Positions 8,517 through 16,102 of a stretch of 20,801 nt of DNA are shown here, piece after piece (the stretch's first letter is position 1; the number at the start of each line of letters is the position of its first letter). The DNA lies in assembly GCA_002314635.1 (NCBI GenBank), contig DCGQ01000044.1:1-20801 (forward strand), in the 5' to 3' direction. The DNA is from Clostridiales bacterium UBA1774. Its GTDB lineage: Bacteria; Bacillota; Clostridia; Oscillospirales; Oscillospiraceae. Made by a program: the position numbers and the translations under genes. The notes under the pieces were generated by a model. The model searched no databases, was not told where the DNA came from, and saw nothing but the letters and a program-made list of their open reading frames with translations.

Positions 8517-8532
8517 GTGCTTATCATAGCAC
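8517..8532. promoter_or_regulatory. Palindrome overlapping the -10 box of the ATPase promoter (possible operator)
   Basis: GTGCT, a 6-base spacer, then AGCAC form an inverted repeat covering the -10 box (plus-strand 8523-8528) of the sugar ATPase promoter. The position suits a repressor site, but five-base arms are short and no matching copy was seen elsewhere in the window, so this is tentative. Confidence 0.35.
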
Positions 8533-8551
8533 ATATGCGAACATTCTTCAA
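8523..8551 (-). promoter_or_regulatory. Promoter of the sugar-import ATPase gene
   Basis: On the minus strand TTGAAG (8546-8551) and TATGAT (8523-8528) are separated by exactly 17 bases, and the -10 lies 51 bases upstream of the ATG. Both boxes match consensus in four to five of six positions. The gene stands alone between an unrelated upstream gene and a terminator, so its own promoter is expected here. Confidence 0.7.
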
Positions 8552-8570
8552 CTTGTCTATCTTCCAAAGC

Positions 8571-8591
8571 TTGCACACTTTATTTGTGCAA
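8571..8591 (-). repeat. Inverted repeat across the pseudouridine synthase stop codon
   Basis: TTGCACA, a 7-base spacer and TGTGCAA form a perfect 7-bp stem spanning the TAA stop of the pseudouridine synthase gene. It could act as a weak transcription end point, but no T run follows on the minus strand. It lies just upstream of the next gene's promoter, so a regulatory role is also possible. Confidence 0.4.
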
Positions 8592-9308
8592 ATTGCCGTA
8601 ATTATTTACGATTGTATGAAGTTCACTCTCTGTCAGCGGGCGGAAGCTGCCCGGTTCCAGCGCAGGATCCAGTTCTACCCCGCCGATGGAAAGGCGTTTC
8701 AGATAAGAAACACGGGTCCCGGCGGCAAGAGACATCCGCTTCACCTGATGGTATTTTCCTTCGGACAGGTAGACCAGCGCACTGAACCGATCCTCTGACG
8801 GCTCCAGACGGGCAGGCAGGCAGACTTCCCCGCTGTCCAGTACGGCACCTCGGGCAAACAATTCCTCCGCTCCTGCCGGGAACGGATGCAGAACCTGTAT
8901 GTAATACTTCTTCTCAATCCCGCTTTTCGGAGATATCACACGATGGCAGAAATCTCCGTCGCTGGTGAGAAGCAGCAGTCCCTCTGAGTCCTTATCCAGA
9001 CGCCCCGCAGGAAACAGATTCATTCTTTTATATTCCGGCGGAAGCAGATCCAGAACAGTGGGTGCCCGTGGGTCCTCCGTTACGGACAGATAACCCGCAG
9101 GCTTATTCATCATCAGGTAGCAGTATTCCTGCCAGACCGCCCGCACCCCGCTGACACGCACATCGTCCGCACTGTCGCAGTGCTGTGCCGGATCCGATGC
9201 AGGCACACCGTTTATCGTTACCCGGCCCTCCCGCACCAGCTTTTTGGCTTCGCTGCGGGAGGCCAGTCCGGCCCCGGTTATTAATTTATCCAGGCGCATT
9301 ACAGGCAT
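8580..9308 (-). CDS. RsuA/RluB/E/F-family rRNA pseudouridine synthase
   Basis: Isomerises a specific uridine in ribosomal RNA to pseudouridine. The 242 residues comprise an N-terminal S4 RNA-binding domain (about 4-50, MRLDKLITGAGLASRSEAK). The catalytic domain has the family motif GRLDKDSEGLLLLTSDG, in which Asp105 is the predicted nucleophile. The conserved KYHQVKRM stretch is present at about 185. The exact target (16S position 516-like as in RsuA, or a 23S site as in RluB) cannot be decided from sequence alone; the RsuA-like size and motif spacing fit either. The start at 9308 has an AAAGGA site 11 bases upstream. An in-frame ATG at 9299 is a possible alternative but lies 20 bases from that site. 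Confidence 0.9.
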   Translation of the reverse strand: MPVMRLDKLITGAGLASRSEAKKLVREGRVTINGVPASDPAQHCDSADDVRVSGVRAVWQEYCYLMMNKPAGYLSVTEDPRAPTVLDLLPPEYKRMNLFPAGRLDKDSEGLLLLTSDGDFCHRVISPKSGIEKKYYIQVLHPFPAGAEELFARGAVLDSGEVCLPARLEPSEDRFSALVYLSEGKYHQVKRMSLAAGTRVSYLKRLSIGGVELDPALEPGSFRPLTESELHTIVNNYGNLHK

Positions 9309-9355
9309 TGGTATGGTATTCCTTTTCTCAGCATATAGTTTCTCAAGACTGGGCT

Positions 9356-9372
9356 GCCGGAAACGCTCCGGC
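9356..9372 (+). other. Small hairpin in the leader of the DUF4830 gene
   Basis: GCCGGA and TCCGGC pair around a 5-base loop, 17 bases before the chosen ATG and adjacent to the GGGAAAGG ribosome binding site. It may influence translation or be incidental in GC-rich DNA. I see no convincing promoter for this gene in the 81-base divergent gap. Confidence 0.3.
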
Positions 9373-9389
9373 GGGAAAGGATGGAAAGA

Positions 9390-9869
9390 ATGTTTGTATT
9401 CACAGCGAAACTGAACAGGAAAAAAGCCGTACTCTTCGTATCGTTGCTGGCGCTGGTGGTCGCGCTGATCATTCTCTGTGTGGCACTGCGCGGAAAGGTC
9501 AGACCGCCGGAAAGCACCCCTGCTGCCCCGCTGACGGTGAGCAATGCTTCCGAAGCCGCCGCCTATCTGAAGAACCTGGGCTGGGAACTGGAAAGCACTC
9601 CGTTAGAGGTGCGCGATCTGGTAATACCCCGCAGCTTTACCGGTGCCTATGCGGATTATGCCGCGCTGCAGGCACAGCAGGGTTTCCCCATTGCGGAATA
9701 CGGCGGGATGAAAGCCACCCGCTACTCCTTCCGCGTGCTGAACTACCCGGGCGCATCGGGTGAAATCGTGGCCGATCTGGTGGTCAGCGGGCAAACCGTG
9801 ATTGCCGGAGACATACAGTCCACGGCAATCGACGGGTTCATGGTGGGAATCCGGGCAACCGAAGGCTGA
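9390..9869 (+). CDS. Membrane-anchored DUF4830-domain protein
   Basis: The only plus-strand gene, with 159 residues from the ATG at 9390. A short cytoplasmic N-terminus (MFVFTAKLNRKK) precedes one TM segment (about 11-33). An extracytoplasmic domain follows, with the pattern AAAYLKNLGWELESTPLEV, IPRSFTGAYADYAALQAQQG and a C-terminal GDIQSTAIDGFM. This matches the DUF4830 family of Clostridia, whose function is not known to me. I chose 9390 over the ATG at 9381 because the AAAGG ribosome binding site ends at 9380, directly against the first ATG and 9 bases before the second. The gene is divergent from the pseudouridine synthase and converges on the DUF3786 gene with only 3 bases between stop codons. 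No terminator is visible there. Confidence 0.8.
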   Translation: MFVFTAKLNRKKAVLFVSLLALVVALIILCVALRGKVRPPESTPAAPLTVSNASEAAAYLKNLGWELESTPLEVRDLVIPRSFTGAYADYAALQAQQGFPIAEYGGMKATRYSFRVLNYPGASGEIVADLVVSGQTVIAGDIQSTAIDGFMVGIRATEG

Positions 9870-9872
9870 GCT

Positions 9873-10487
9873 TCAGAACCGGCCCTTCATGGCATCCAAA
9901 ATCACATCGCCCACATAGGCCACATCCTCGGCGCTGAAAGCCAGCGGGAAATTGCCGGAAAACTGAAACTGTGCCGCAGGGGGAAAGTCCTCCTCTGCAG
10001 GCCAGACAGTAAGGCGCACGGTCAGCTCCGGCAGAAACGGGATGTCATACACCGTATTATCCTTTACTGCGACTCCGCCGATGCTCTCGCAGGCGGCGGC
10101 AAATTTCTCCGGATTGTTGGCAAAACCGAAGGCAAGACGACTGATGCAGCGACCCTTGAACTGGTTCAGATAGGTTTCACCCCAAGGAAGTTCCGCATAA
10201 GAGAGCCAGCGCTCCGGGGCCGGAGCCAGTGTGCCGCCGGTCAGAAGCCGCAGCAGCAGAATCAGCGCATTGGGTTTCAGCGGAGCGCCGGTTTCCGTAT
10301 AGACAGCCGTCCTCTCCGGATGGCTGACGGACACGGTGCGGTTCAGCAGTCGGGTGGTAAACACGCCGTCCGCAAAGGGGATTCCGGTCCGGCGGCTCAT
10401 ATCCGCCGGATCTGCCGCCTGAAACAGCTCACCATAGTGCTGGAGCGGCAGTCCGTTCTTATTATCTTTCACTTCCATGGGCATCAT
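9873..10487 (-). CDS. DUF3786-domain protein, last gene of the acs operon
   Basis: A soluble protein of 204 residues without a signal peptide or TM segment. Its C-terminal half (TVRLTVWPAEEDFPPAAQ, then a FPLAFSAEDVAYVGDVIL-like end) matches the DUF3786 family, which I know from anaerobes with corrinoid and Wood-Ljungdahl genes. The biochemical role is not established. The first ATG overlaps the acsV stop (ATGA) and has no good ribosome binding site, so translation depends on acsV. This tight coupling suggests a job in corrinoid protein activation or assembly (inference). A second ATG lies at 10484 and a third at 10478; the first is used here because of the overlap. Confidence 0.75.
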   Translation of the reverse strand: MMPMEVKDNKNGLPLQHYGELFQAADPADMSRRTGIPFADGVFTTRLLNRTVSVSHPERTAVYTETGAPLKPNALILLLRLLTGGTLAPAPERWLSYAELPWGETYLNQFKGRCISRLAFGFANNPEKFAAACESIGGVAVKDNTVYDIPFLPELTVRLTVWPAEEDFPPAAQFQFSGNFPLAFSAEDVAYVGDVILDAMKGRF

Positions 10488-12163
10488 TCAAACAGGGAAC
10501 TGTCCGTGTGGGGCAGGAAGCAGGCGGCAACAAACTCTTCCATATAGCCGGGGTGGGTGGAAAGCTCCAGATAGGTCATGTTATGACCCAGCTCAAACAC
10601 TTTTTCCTCTGCCTCGTCGGACAGCAGCATGGCACACGCACCCGTCAGGGAGCTGTTCCCGATGTAGCTGTACTCCTCCAACGGCAGCTTGGGCAGCATA
10701 CCGATGGAGATGGCCTTTGCAATGTCGATACCGCTGCCGATTCCGCCTGCGATCATCACGCGGCTCAGATCGTATACGGTCAATCCGGCGCCCTCCAGCA
10801 TAGCACGAGTGGCAGAAAAAATCGCGCCCTTGGCCTTGATGAAGTTGTCGATATCCACCTCGTTCAGCGTCACCTCATGACCGCTTCCGCTTTCCTCGGC
10901 AAACGCCACAATGTAGTACCCGGTTCCATAGGGATCGTGACCGATGCGTCGGTTCTCCCGGACGAAACGGCCTTTGGGACTGATGGCACCGCAGCGGAAC
11001 AGCTCGGCAATGATATCGATCAGGCCGCTGCCGCAGAGACCCACAGGCTTCTGTCCCGCTTCGCCTACCACATCATAGGTAGGTTCCAGCGTTTCCGCAT
11101 CCATCTCCACACCCTGCACTGCACCGGTAGTGGCACGCATGCCGCAGCTGATCTCGCCGCCTTCAAAAGCAGGGCCTGCGGAGCAGGCGCAGCACAGCAT
11201 GTACTCGTTATTTCCCAGAACCAGTTCGCCATTGGTGCCAAGGTCAATGAAAAGGGTCAGCCGTTCATCATTCCACAGCAGCGTGGTCAGCGCACCTGCG
11301 GTGATATCGCCGCCCACATAGGAACCCACATTGGGTGCCAGAATCACCGGCGCATCCGACTTTCCGGGCAGGCCCAATTCTCCGGCAGTCAGTCCGTGCA
11401 GTTCCAGAAACTCCGGCTCATAAGGCTCCACCCGGATGGTCTGCGCATCGGCCTTCACCAGAAGATGCTCCATGGTGGTATTGCCGGCGATGACGATTCT
11501 GGTGATATCCTCCTCTGCTCTGCCGGAGGACTGCAGCAGGGACCGCATCAGCGGAATCAGGGTTTCCTCCCGGACTGCATGCTGCAGCTTCTCCCTGCCG
11601 CCGGGTTTTACAGACTGGATGATGCGGTTGATGACATCCGCGCCGTAACGAATCTGTCCGTTTCCGGCGCTGGCTTTGGCGAGAATATGGCCGGTGGCCA
11701 GATCCAGCATGGCGCCGGTCACGGTAGTAGTACCGATGTCAATGGCCACACCAACGCCTACAGCATCGGTGCCGATTCTGATCCCGGTACCGAAAATGCC
11801 GTTCAGAGACGTTTCATAACGGGCGATTTCCTCTGGAGAGGAAAGATCCGCAGTTCGGATATCGCTGGCAAACGCACCCGCGGCGGTAGGAACAATAAAG
11901 GTAGCATCGCCCATGACGCTGCTCTGGCAGGCAAGGCGCATACCGTCCTCGTATTCGTCCTGCGGAAGATGCCGGGTAGAAGCCGGATGCTCCACCGCGC
12001 CTGCAATCAGGCGCAGTTTGCATTTGCCGCAAACACCGTTGCCGGAACAGGGCGCATCGATCTTCACACCGGCCTTCTGGGCCAGTTCCAGAATATTGTC
12101 GCCGACCTGTGCAGGAACCTTCACATCCCCGCTATTCGGCACTTTGAAGGTGATTGTAAACAC
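10484..12163 (-). CDS. acsV: Corrinoid activation/regeneration protein AcsV (RACE protein)
   Basis: Reductive activator that uses ATP and a low-potential electron to return inactive Co(II) corrinoid to Co(I), keeping the corrinoid iron-sulfur protein active. The 559 residues begin with a plant-type 2Fe-2S ferredoxin domain with cysteines 39, 45, 48 (CSGNGVCGKC) and 79. A linker follows, then an ASKHA-type ATPase domain with the phosphate motif AIDIGTTTV (about 140-148), FIDLGTNGE and a Gly-rich MIAGGIGSG near the C-terminus. The start is GTG at 12163 with a GAGGAAA ribosome binding site 7 bases upstream. It follows acsB by 68 bases (with a hairpin) and overlaps the DUF3786 gene. A related RamA-type methyltransferase activator is the alternative; the neighbouring acsB and acsE favour AcsV. 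Confidence 0.9.
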   Translation of the reverse strand: MFTITFKVPNSGDVKVPAQVGDNILELAQKAGVKIDAPCSGNGVCGKCKLRLIAGAVEHPASTRHLPQDEYEDGMRLACQSSVMGDATFIVPTAAGAFASDIRTADLSSPEEIARYETSLNGIFGTGIRIGTDAVGVGVAIDIGTTTVTGAMLDLATGHILAKASAGNGQIRYGADVINRIIQSVKPGGREKLQHAVREETLIPLMRSLLQSSGRAEEDITRIVIAGNTTMEHLLVKADAQTIRVEPYEPEFLELHGLTAGELGLPGKSDAPVILAPNVGSYVGGDITAGALTTLLWNDERLTLFIDLGTNGELVLGNNEYMLCCACSAGPAFEGGEISCGMRATTGAVQGVEMDAETLEPTYDVVGEAGQKPVGLCGSGLIDIIAELFRCGAISPKGRFVRENRRIGHDPYGTGYYIVAFAEESGSGHEVTLNEVDIDNFIKAKGAIFSATRAMLEGAGLTVYDLSRVMIAGGIGSGIDIAKAISIGMLPKLPLEEYSYIGNSSLTGACAMLLSDEAEEKVFELGHNMTYLELSTHPGYMEEFVAACFLPHTDSSLFE

Positions 12164-12192
12164 GATTCTATTTCCTCGTTATCAGATCAGTC

Positions 12193-12233
12193 CCCGACAG
12201 CACCGCACCTGCGGTACTGTCGGGTTTTGTTTT
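12193..12233. other. Hairpin between acsB and acsV, with T run on the plus strand
   Basis: CCCGACAG pairs with CTGTCGGG, and after one mismatch a further inner stem (ACCGC/GCGGT) closes on ACCT (arms 12193-12206 and 12211-12224). On the plus strand TTTTGTTTT follows, giving the shape of an intrinsic terminator for antisense transcription. On the minus strand, in the sense of the operon, no T run follows, so there it would be a stable intercistronic hairpin that may protect or process mRNA. It begins within the acsB 3' end and ends before the acsV ribosome binding site. Confidence 0.7.
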
Positions 12234-14370
12234 ACATGACAGGCTCCATCTGCAGGGCAGGATGTCCCTTTTCCTGCAGGAATTTCAGAACGCCTTCGGT
12301 ATCGGTGGCAATGGTCTCATCACAGATCATATCCGTGAAGTTCTCAATGCCGAAAACTTCCTTTGCTGTCTTGTTCAGACGATCCGCCACATCATCCTTC
12401 AGTTCCTTCGGCATCCAGACAATGCGTTCCACACCGCCTTCTGCGCTGATGAACTTCTTAGAGGCAATGAAGTGACGGCCATGGCCCATGAAGCCCGGAG
12501 TTTGAACACCGCCGCCGGTCATGGAGGCCAACTCACCGAAGGTCATGCCGGTGGGGGTCATGCCGGCGTATTCCCGGTTCACGACCACAACGCCGTTGGC
12601 TTCCGGCATGATGCCGCAGATGCATTCGAAGCAACCGCAGGAGGTCATAGGGTTCTCCACCAGAGAATACAGGGTAACATCGGAGACGGCACCGTGGGTG
12701 GCGCTGGCAACCGAGTTGTTCACTTCCTCATAGGCGCCCAGACGGGCATCAATCAGACCCTGCTTGGGAATGGGCTGGTTGGGGCCGGTGGGAGAAAGCT
12801 GATAGGTGGCCTTGGCATCCAGCCAGCTGACCGCGCCGCAGAGACCCAGACGCTCAGGCGTGACCACGCAGCAGTGGGCGGGGGCAAAGCTCTGGCACAG
12901 GATGCAGGTATAGAAGGTATCTACGCTTTCATCGGTCAGGGATGCCAGACGATCATCGCGGAAGCGGTAACGAGGCATGGCCACATTTTCCAGCGTATCT
13001 TCTACCTTCGCCTTATCGGTGATAAAGGTGACGGAGCATTTGTCAACAACAGAGCTGAATTCATCCATGATCATGCTGTACAGCACTTCACCGAAATCCT
13101 TCAGGCGCAGACCGCGCTGGAAGCTGTCCTTGTTGATTCGGATCCGGAACAGGTTGCGCTGACCGGTGTGCATGACGCCTTCCATATAGTTGAACCATGC
13201 GTGAATCTTACGCTCGATGACAGGTTCGAAATCCTTCTGCATCTTCTTGCCGCCTACATAAACCAGCGTGGCCAAGGGCATACGCACCAGATCGGCAGCA
13301 TTTTCCGGCACATCCGGACCTTCGATGGTGATTTTATGGTCCTCGATCTCGGCAGGCTCCAACATGGTCACCAGTTCGCAGGTGGGGTTATGGTCGGAGT
13401 CAAACTCTACATAGCATTCCTTCTTGCGGATGATCTCACCCTCGAACGCGGCAGCAAAGCTGACAGGCAGTTGCACAGCCTTGGCCTTGACCTTGATCTC
13501 CCGCAGCTCCAGACTGGTTTCCACAGTCTTACTGTGGTCACAGACAGACACCAGCGCACCGGGAACCTGATTCTCGCCCAGATCCACATCCACGATCACC
13601 GGGAAGCCCAGCGCGATAGCACCGGCACCGGCGGACACGGTCACTGCGTCAATGGCGCCGAAGGTGTTCACGAAGGCGGGCACACGCTCCTTGGTATATT
13701 TCAGCAGACCGGCCAGATCGCCCGGCTGCACACCGCCGAAGATCAAAGCGGCGCGGATGGCAACGGTCACCACATGGATCACGGCAGTTACATCGTGGCC
13801 CAGCGGCACCACGCGAAATTCCAGACCGGCTTTCACGCCCTGTTCGATGACCTGCTCGATCACATCGCCGATCAGGAAGGTCATGATACCTTTGTCCTGA
13901 TAGTCACGGACCACATTGGCCACATCCTCCGCCTTGTCAGCCTTGCCCAGCACCACGGCCACACCGGGGATATCTCCGGTTACAAGCGGTACACCCAGAC
14001 TGCGGATCACGGGATCGGGCACAAAACCGATGCCGGTATCGTTTTCATAGGGTTTCTCGGCTGCCACGAATTTCAGCAGTTCCAGAATTTCCGCACCGAC
14101 GGCAGTGGCCAGACCGGCATTCAGTGCCTGTCCCAAATCCTCCTGATTCGTGATCAGGCTTTTCAGGACGCCCACACAGGCAGGCAGATCGCCCAGCTTC
14201 TGTACCTTCACACCGGTCGCCGCATAAATCGTGGGGCAGAAATATGCCGTATCCGGGAAAACAGCCTTCTTATCCGCACCGTATTTGCTGATTGCATCAT
14301 TGACGGCACCCTCTGTCAGTCCGGCAACTGCATTTGCACCGCCGTAAATCAGGTCAGTTAAAACGCTCAT
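12232..14370 (-). CDS. acsB: Acetyl-CoA synthase catalytic subunit (CODH/ACS complex)
   Basis: Joins a methyl group from the corrinoid protein, CO and CoA into acetyl-CoA at the nickel-iron-sulfur A-cluster. From the ATG at 14370 it has 712 residues, close to the 729 of the Moorella thermoacetica enzyme. The A-cluster ligands are all present: Cys489, 492, 501 and 511 for the Fe4S4 cube, and the Cys578-Gly-Cys580 motif (TSCGCFECICG) that holds the distal nickel. Their spacing equals that of Moorella C506/509/518/528 and C595/597, with a constant offset of 17. I chose 14370 because AGGTGG lies 8 bases upstream; the GTG at 14382 lies inside that site. The third gene position after the nickel chaperones fits its need for nickel. 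Confidence 0.97.
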   Translation of the reverse strand: MSVLTDLIYGGANAVAGLTEGAVNDAISKYGADKKAVFPDTAYFCPTIYAATGVKVQKLGDLPACVGVLKSLITNQEDLGQALNAGLATAVGAEILELLKFVAAEKPYENDTGIGFVPDPVIRSLGVPLVTGDIPGVAVVLGKADKAEDVANVVRDYQDKGIMTFLIGDVIEQVIEQGVKAGLEFRVVPLGHDVTAVIHVVTVAIRAALIFGGVQPGDLAGLLKYTKERVPAFVNTFGAIDAVTVSAGAGAIALGFPVIVDVDLGENQVPGALVSVCDHSKTVETSLELREIKVKAKAVQLPVSFAAAFEGEIIRKKECYVEFDSDHNPTCELVTMLEPAEIEDHKITIEGPDVPENAADLVRMPLATLVYVGGKKMQKDFEPVIERKIHAWFNYMEGVMHTGQRNLFRIRINKDSFQRGLRLKDFGEVLYSMIMDEFSSVVDKCSVTFITDKAKVEDTLENVAMPRYRFRDDRLASLTDESVDTFYTCILCQSFAPAHCCVVTPERLGLCGAVSWLDAKATYQLSPTGPNQPIPKQGLIDARLGAYEEVNNSVASATHGAVSDVTLYSLVENPMTSCGCFECICGIMPEANGVVVVNREYAGMTPTGMTFGELASMTGGGVQTPGFMGHGRHFIASKKFISAEGGVERIVWMPKELKDDVADRLNKTAKEVFGIENFTDMICDETIATDTEGVLKFLQEKGHPALQMEPVM

Positions 14371-14412
14371 TTGGGAATCCACCTTTCATTTGATAAAATA
14401 GTCTCAGATATG

Positions 14413-14458
14413 GGCACACCGCACACTCCGGCCTTCCGGTCAGAATGCGCGGCGCACC
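14413..14458 (-). other. Long GU-rich hairpin between acsE and acsB
   Basis: In the minus-strand transcript the arms (14443-14458 and 14413-14428) form an unbroken 16-bp stem including five G-U wobble pairs. It is capped by CCGG-AAGG-CCGG with a small UGA bulge. On the plus strand those wobbles become A-C mismatches, so the structure favours the operon transcript. It starts 15 bases after the acsE stop and no T run follows, so it is not a standard terminator. Confidence 0.65.
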
Positions 14459-14473
14459 TCAAAAAGTTAAGGA

Positions 14474-15259
14474 TCAGATCTCCAGGAAGGAGTCAGCATA
14501 CAGGCTGTTGTTCTTGATGATATCGCAGGACTTGATGGTCTCCATCAGGCGCAGGTCGCAGGGGTTGGCGATGCAGGAGGTCAGGCCGCAGTACATAGCC
14601 ATGGCGACGGTGGCGCTGTCGAGGATGGGACGGATGTGCTTGGGAGTCATGTTGGACACGTTGGACAGACCGCCGGTGGTGTTGAAGCCCTGCTCGGCCA
14701 GCCAGCTCACGAAATGCAGGACGTCCATCTGCTTATCCTGCATACCCTTGATGACCAGGAACAGAGGATCGAACCACAGATCTTCGGGCTCCATGCCCAG
14801 ACCAACGCCGCGCTCCAGCATTTCCATGCAGTAGCCTTCACGTTCTTCGTTATCGGAGGGAATACCGGCCTTGGAGCAGAGCGCGATGCAGATCGCATCG
14901 TTGGCAGCAGCCAGGTCGATGTTCTCGATACGGTCGCCGGCGTCAGCAGAGTTGACGATGGGCTTGCCCTTCTCGCGGTTGTACACGGAGATACCGGCCT
15001 CGATGGCCTTGCGGTTGGCGGTATCCAGGCAGAGAGGCACGTTGTTGAAGTTGTCCTGCAGCAGCTGGACAGCCCACTTCATCAGTTCGGGGCCGTTCTT
15101 CTCGGCAGGTCCGATGTTGACATCCAGATAGGTTGCGCCGGCCTTCAGCTGCTCCTCGGCACGCTTCAGGATGGGATCGGGGGTCATGGTTTCCATAGCC
15201 TGACGGATGGCGGGGGAGATGCAGTGGATGCGCTCGCCGATAACGATAAACTTGCCCAT
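14474..15259 (-). CDS. acsE: Methyltetrahydrofolate:corrinoid/iron-sulfur protein methyltransferase
   Basis: Transfers the methyl group from 5-methyl-tetrahydrofolate to the Co(I) corrinoid of the corrinoid iron-sulfur protein, the link between the methyl branch and acetyl-CoA synthase. The 261 residues form a single pterin-binding TIM barrel, the usual length of MeTr (about 262). It starts MGKFIVIGERIHCISPAI. Conserved family stretches are YLDVNIGP, PLCLDTAN, PIVNSAD, LWFDPL and GGLSNVSN, whose Asn200 corresponds to the catalytic Asn of the Moorella enzyme. The ATG has AAGGAGA 8 bases upstream. It follows cooC by 75 bases. The gene is rich in C-ending codons, suggesting high expression. Confidence 0.95.
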   Translation of the reverse strand: MGKFIVIGERIHCISPAIRQAMETMTPDPILKRAEEQLKAGATYLDVNIGPAEKNGPELMKWAVQLLQDNFNNVPLCLDTANRKAIEAGISVYNREKGKPIVNSADAGDRIENIDLAAANDAICIALCSKAGIPSDNEEREGYCMEMLERGVGLGMEPEDLWFDPLFLVIKGMQDKQMDVLHFVSWLAEQGFNTTGGLSNVSNMTPKHIRPILDSATVAMAMYCGLTSCIANPCDLRLMETIKSCDIIKNNSLYADSFLEI

Positions 15260-15305
15260 GATTCTTTTCTCCTTAATATATGTTTTTTGTTTTCATTTAT
15301 ACTGT

Positions 15306-15329
15306 CGAGCGAAGCAGAATTGCCGCTCG
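15306..15329 (-). other. Hairpin between cooC and acsE
   Basis: CGAGCG and CGCTCG pair, and an inner GCA/TGC pair is possible with a 2-base bulge, giving a compact hairpin in the minus-strand transcript just after the cooC stop. No T run follows directly. With the hairpins at 14413-14458 and 12193-12224 it means that every longer gap in this operon is structured. Confidence 0.5.
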
Positions 15330-15334
15330 TGGGT

Positions 15335-16099
15335 TCACTTGTCAAACAGGCTCTGGATCAGCGGCTCAAACGCCTTTCGCGCGGGAGAATCAGACGGCAG
15401 GGTGCTGGTAGGCTTTCCTGCGGAGTCATAATCGTAAATATTGGTATCCTGCGGAACCACGCCCAGCAGCTCCAGATTCTGCAGCGATATCTCCTCCAGA
15501 ATACCGGCAGCCAGCTCCTGAGAAGGCGCACGATTGATGATCAGCTTCATATTGGAGGTCAGGCCCAGCTCCTTTGCCAGTGCGGCAATGCGGCCCACAG
15601 CCTGAACTCCGCGGCGGCTGCAGTCGGACACCAGCAGCAGAACATCCACCGCCGGCAGCAGTCCGCGGCTGATATGCTCCATGCCCGCTTCGTTGTCCAC
15701 CACGATATACTTGTAATTTCCGGCAAACTTCTGAAGCTGGGTCTGCAGCAGGCCGTTCACAAAGCAGTAGCAGCCCTTGCCCTGGGTGCGGCCCATCACC
15801 AGCATATCAAAATCGTCTTCCTCATCCAGTGCGGCATTGAAACGGTATTCCATGTAATCCTGCTTGCTCATGCTGGCAGGAATACCGCCGTTCATTTCCG
15901 CGTGAGCCACTTCTTCCCGGATATCGCCCAGAGAGGGGGGTGCTTCCACACCCAGAACCTCATTCAGATTGGAATTGGCATCCGCGTCAACGGCCAGAAC
16001 CGGCTTCCGGCCGGACTGGATCAGCCAGCTGATCAGTATACCGCAAAGCGTGGTTTTTCCCGTGCCGCCCTTACCGGCAACGGCAATGGTAAAAGGCAT
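15335..16099 (-). CDS. cooC: CooC/AcsF-type nickel-insertion ATPase
   Basis: A MinD-like ATPase that helps load nickel into carbon monoxide dehydrogenase or acetyl-CoA synthase. The 254 residues have a deviant P-loop GKGGTGKTT (9-17), the switch region VDADANSN (about 37-44) and the CxC motif GCYC (Cys110, Cys112), which in CooC dimers binds metal between subunits. The ATG has GGAGG 8 bases upstream and starts 3 bases after the CooT-like gene. Because acsB is in the same operon and no CODH gene is present, it may be the ACS-dedicated form (AcsF) rather than CooC; sequence alone does not separate them. Confidence 0.9.
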   Translation of the reverse strand: MPFTIAVAGKGGTGKTTLCGILISWLIQSGRKPVLAVDADANSNLNEVLGVEAPPSLGDIREEVAHAEMNGGIPASMSKQDYMEYRFNAALDEEDDFDMLVMGRTQGKGCYCFVNGLLQTQLQKFAGNYKYIVVDNEAGMEHISRGLLPAVDVLLLVSDCSRRGVQAVGRIAALAKELGLTSNMKLIINRAPSQELAAGILEEISLQNLELLGVVPQDTNIYDYDSAGKPTSTLPSDSPARKAFEPLIQSLFDK

Positions 16100-16102
16100 G
16101 GT

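Noticed and set aside
10508..12475. A 655-codon plus-strand open frame opposite acsV
   Set aside because: Shadow of acsV; it has no ribosome binding site, no family resemblance, and crosses into the acsB end and the intergenic hairpin.
12262..14361. A 699-codon plus-strand open frame covering almost all of acsB
   Set aside because: It is the mirror of acsB codon use. Its translation is rich in His, Gly and Gln without recognisable domains, while the minus strand encodes a complete acetyl-CoA synthase with all ligands.
15260..15305. Internal promoter for acsE (TATAAA-like box)
   Set aside because: No -35 box lies at a suitable distance, so this is probably just an AT-rich leader.
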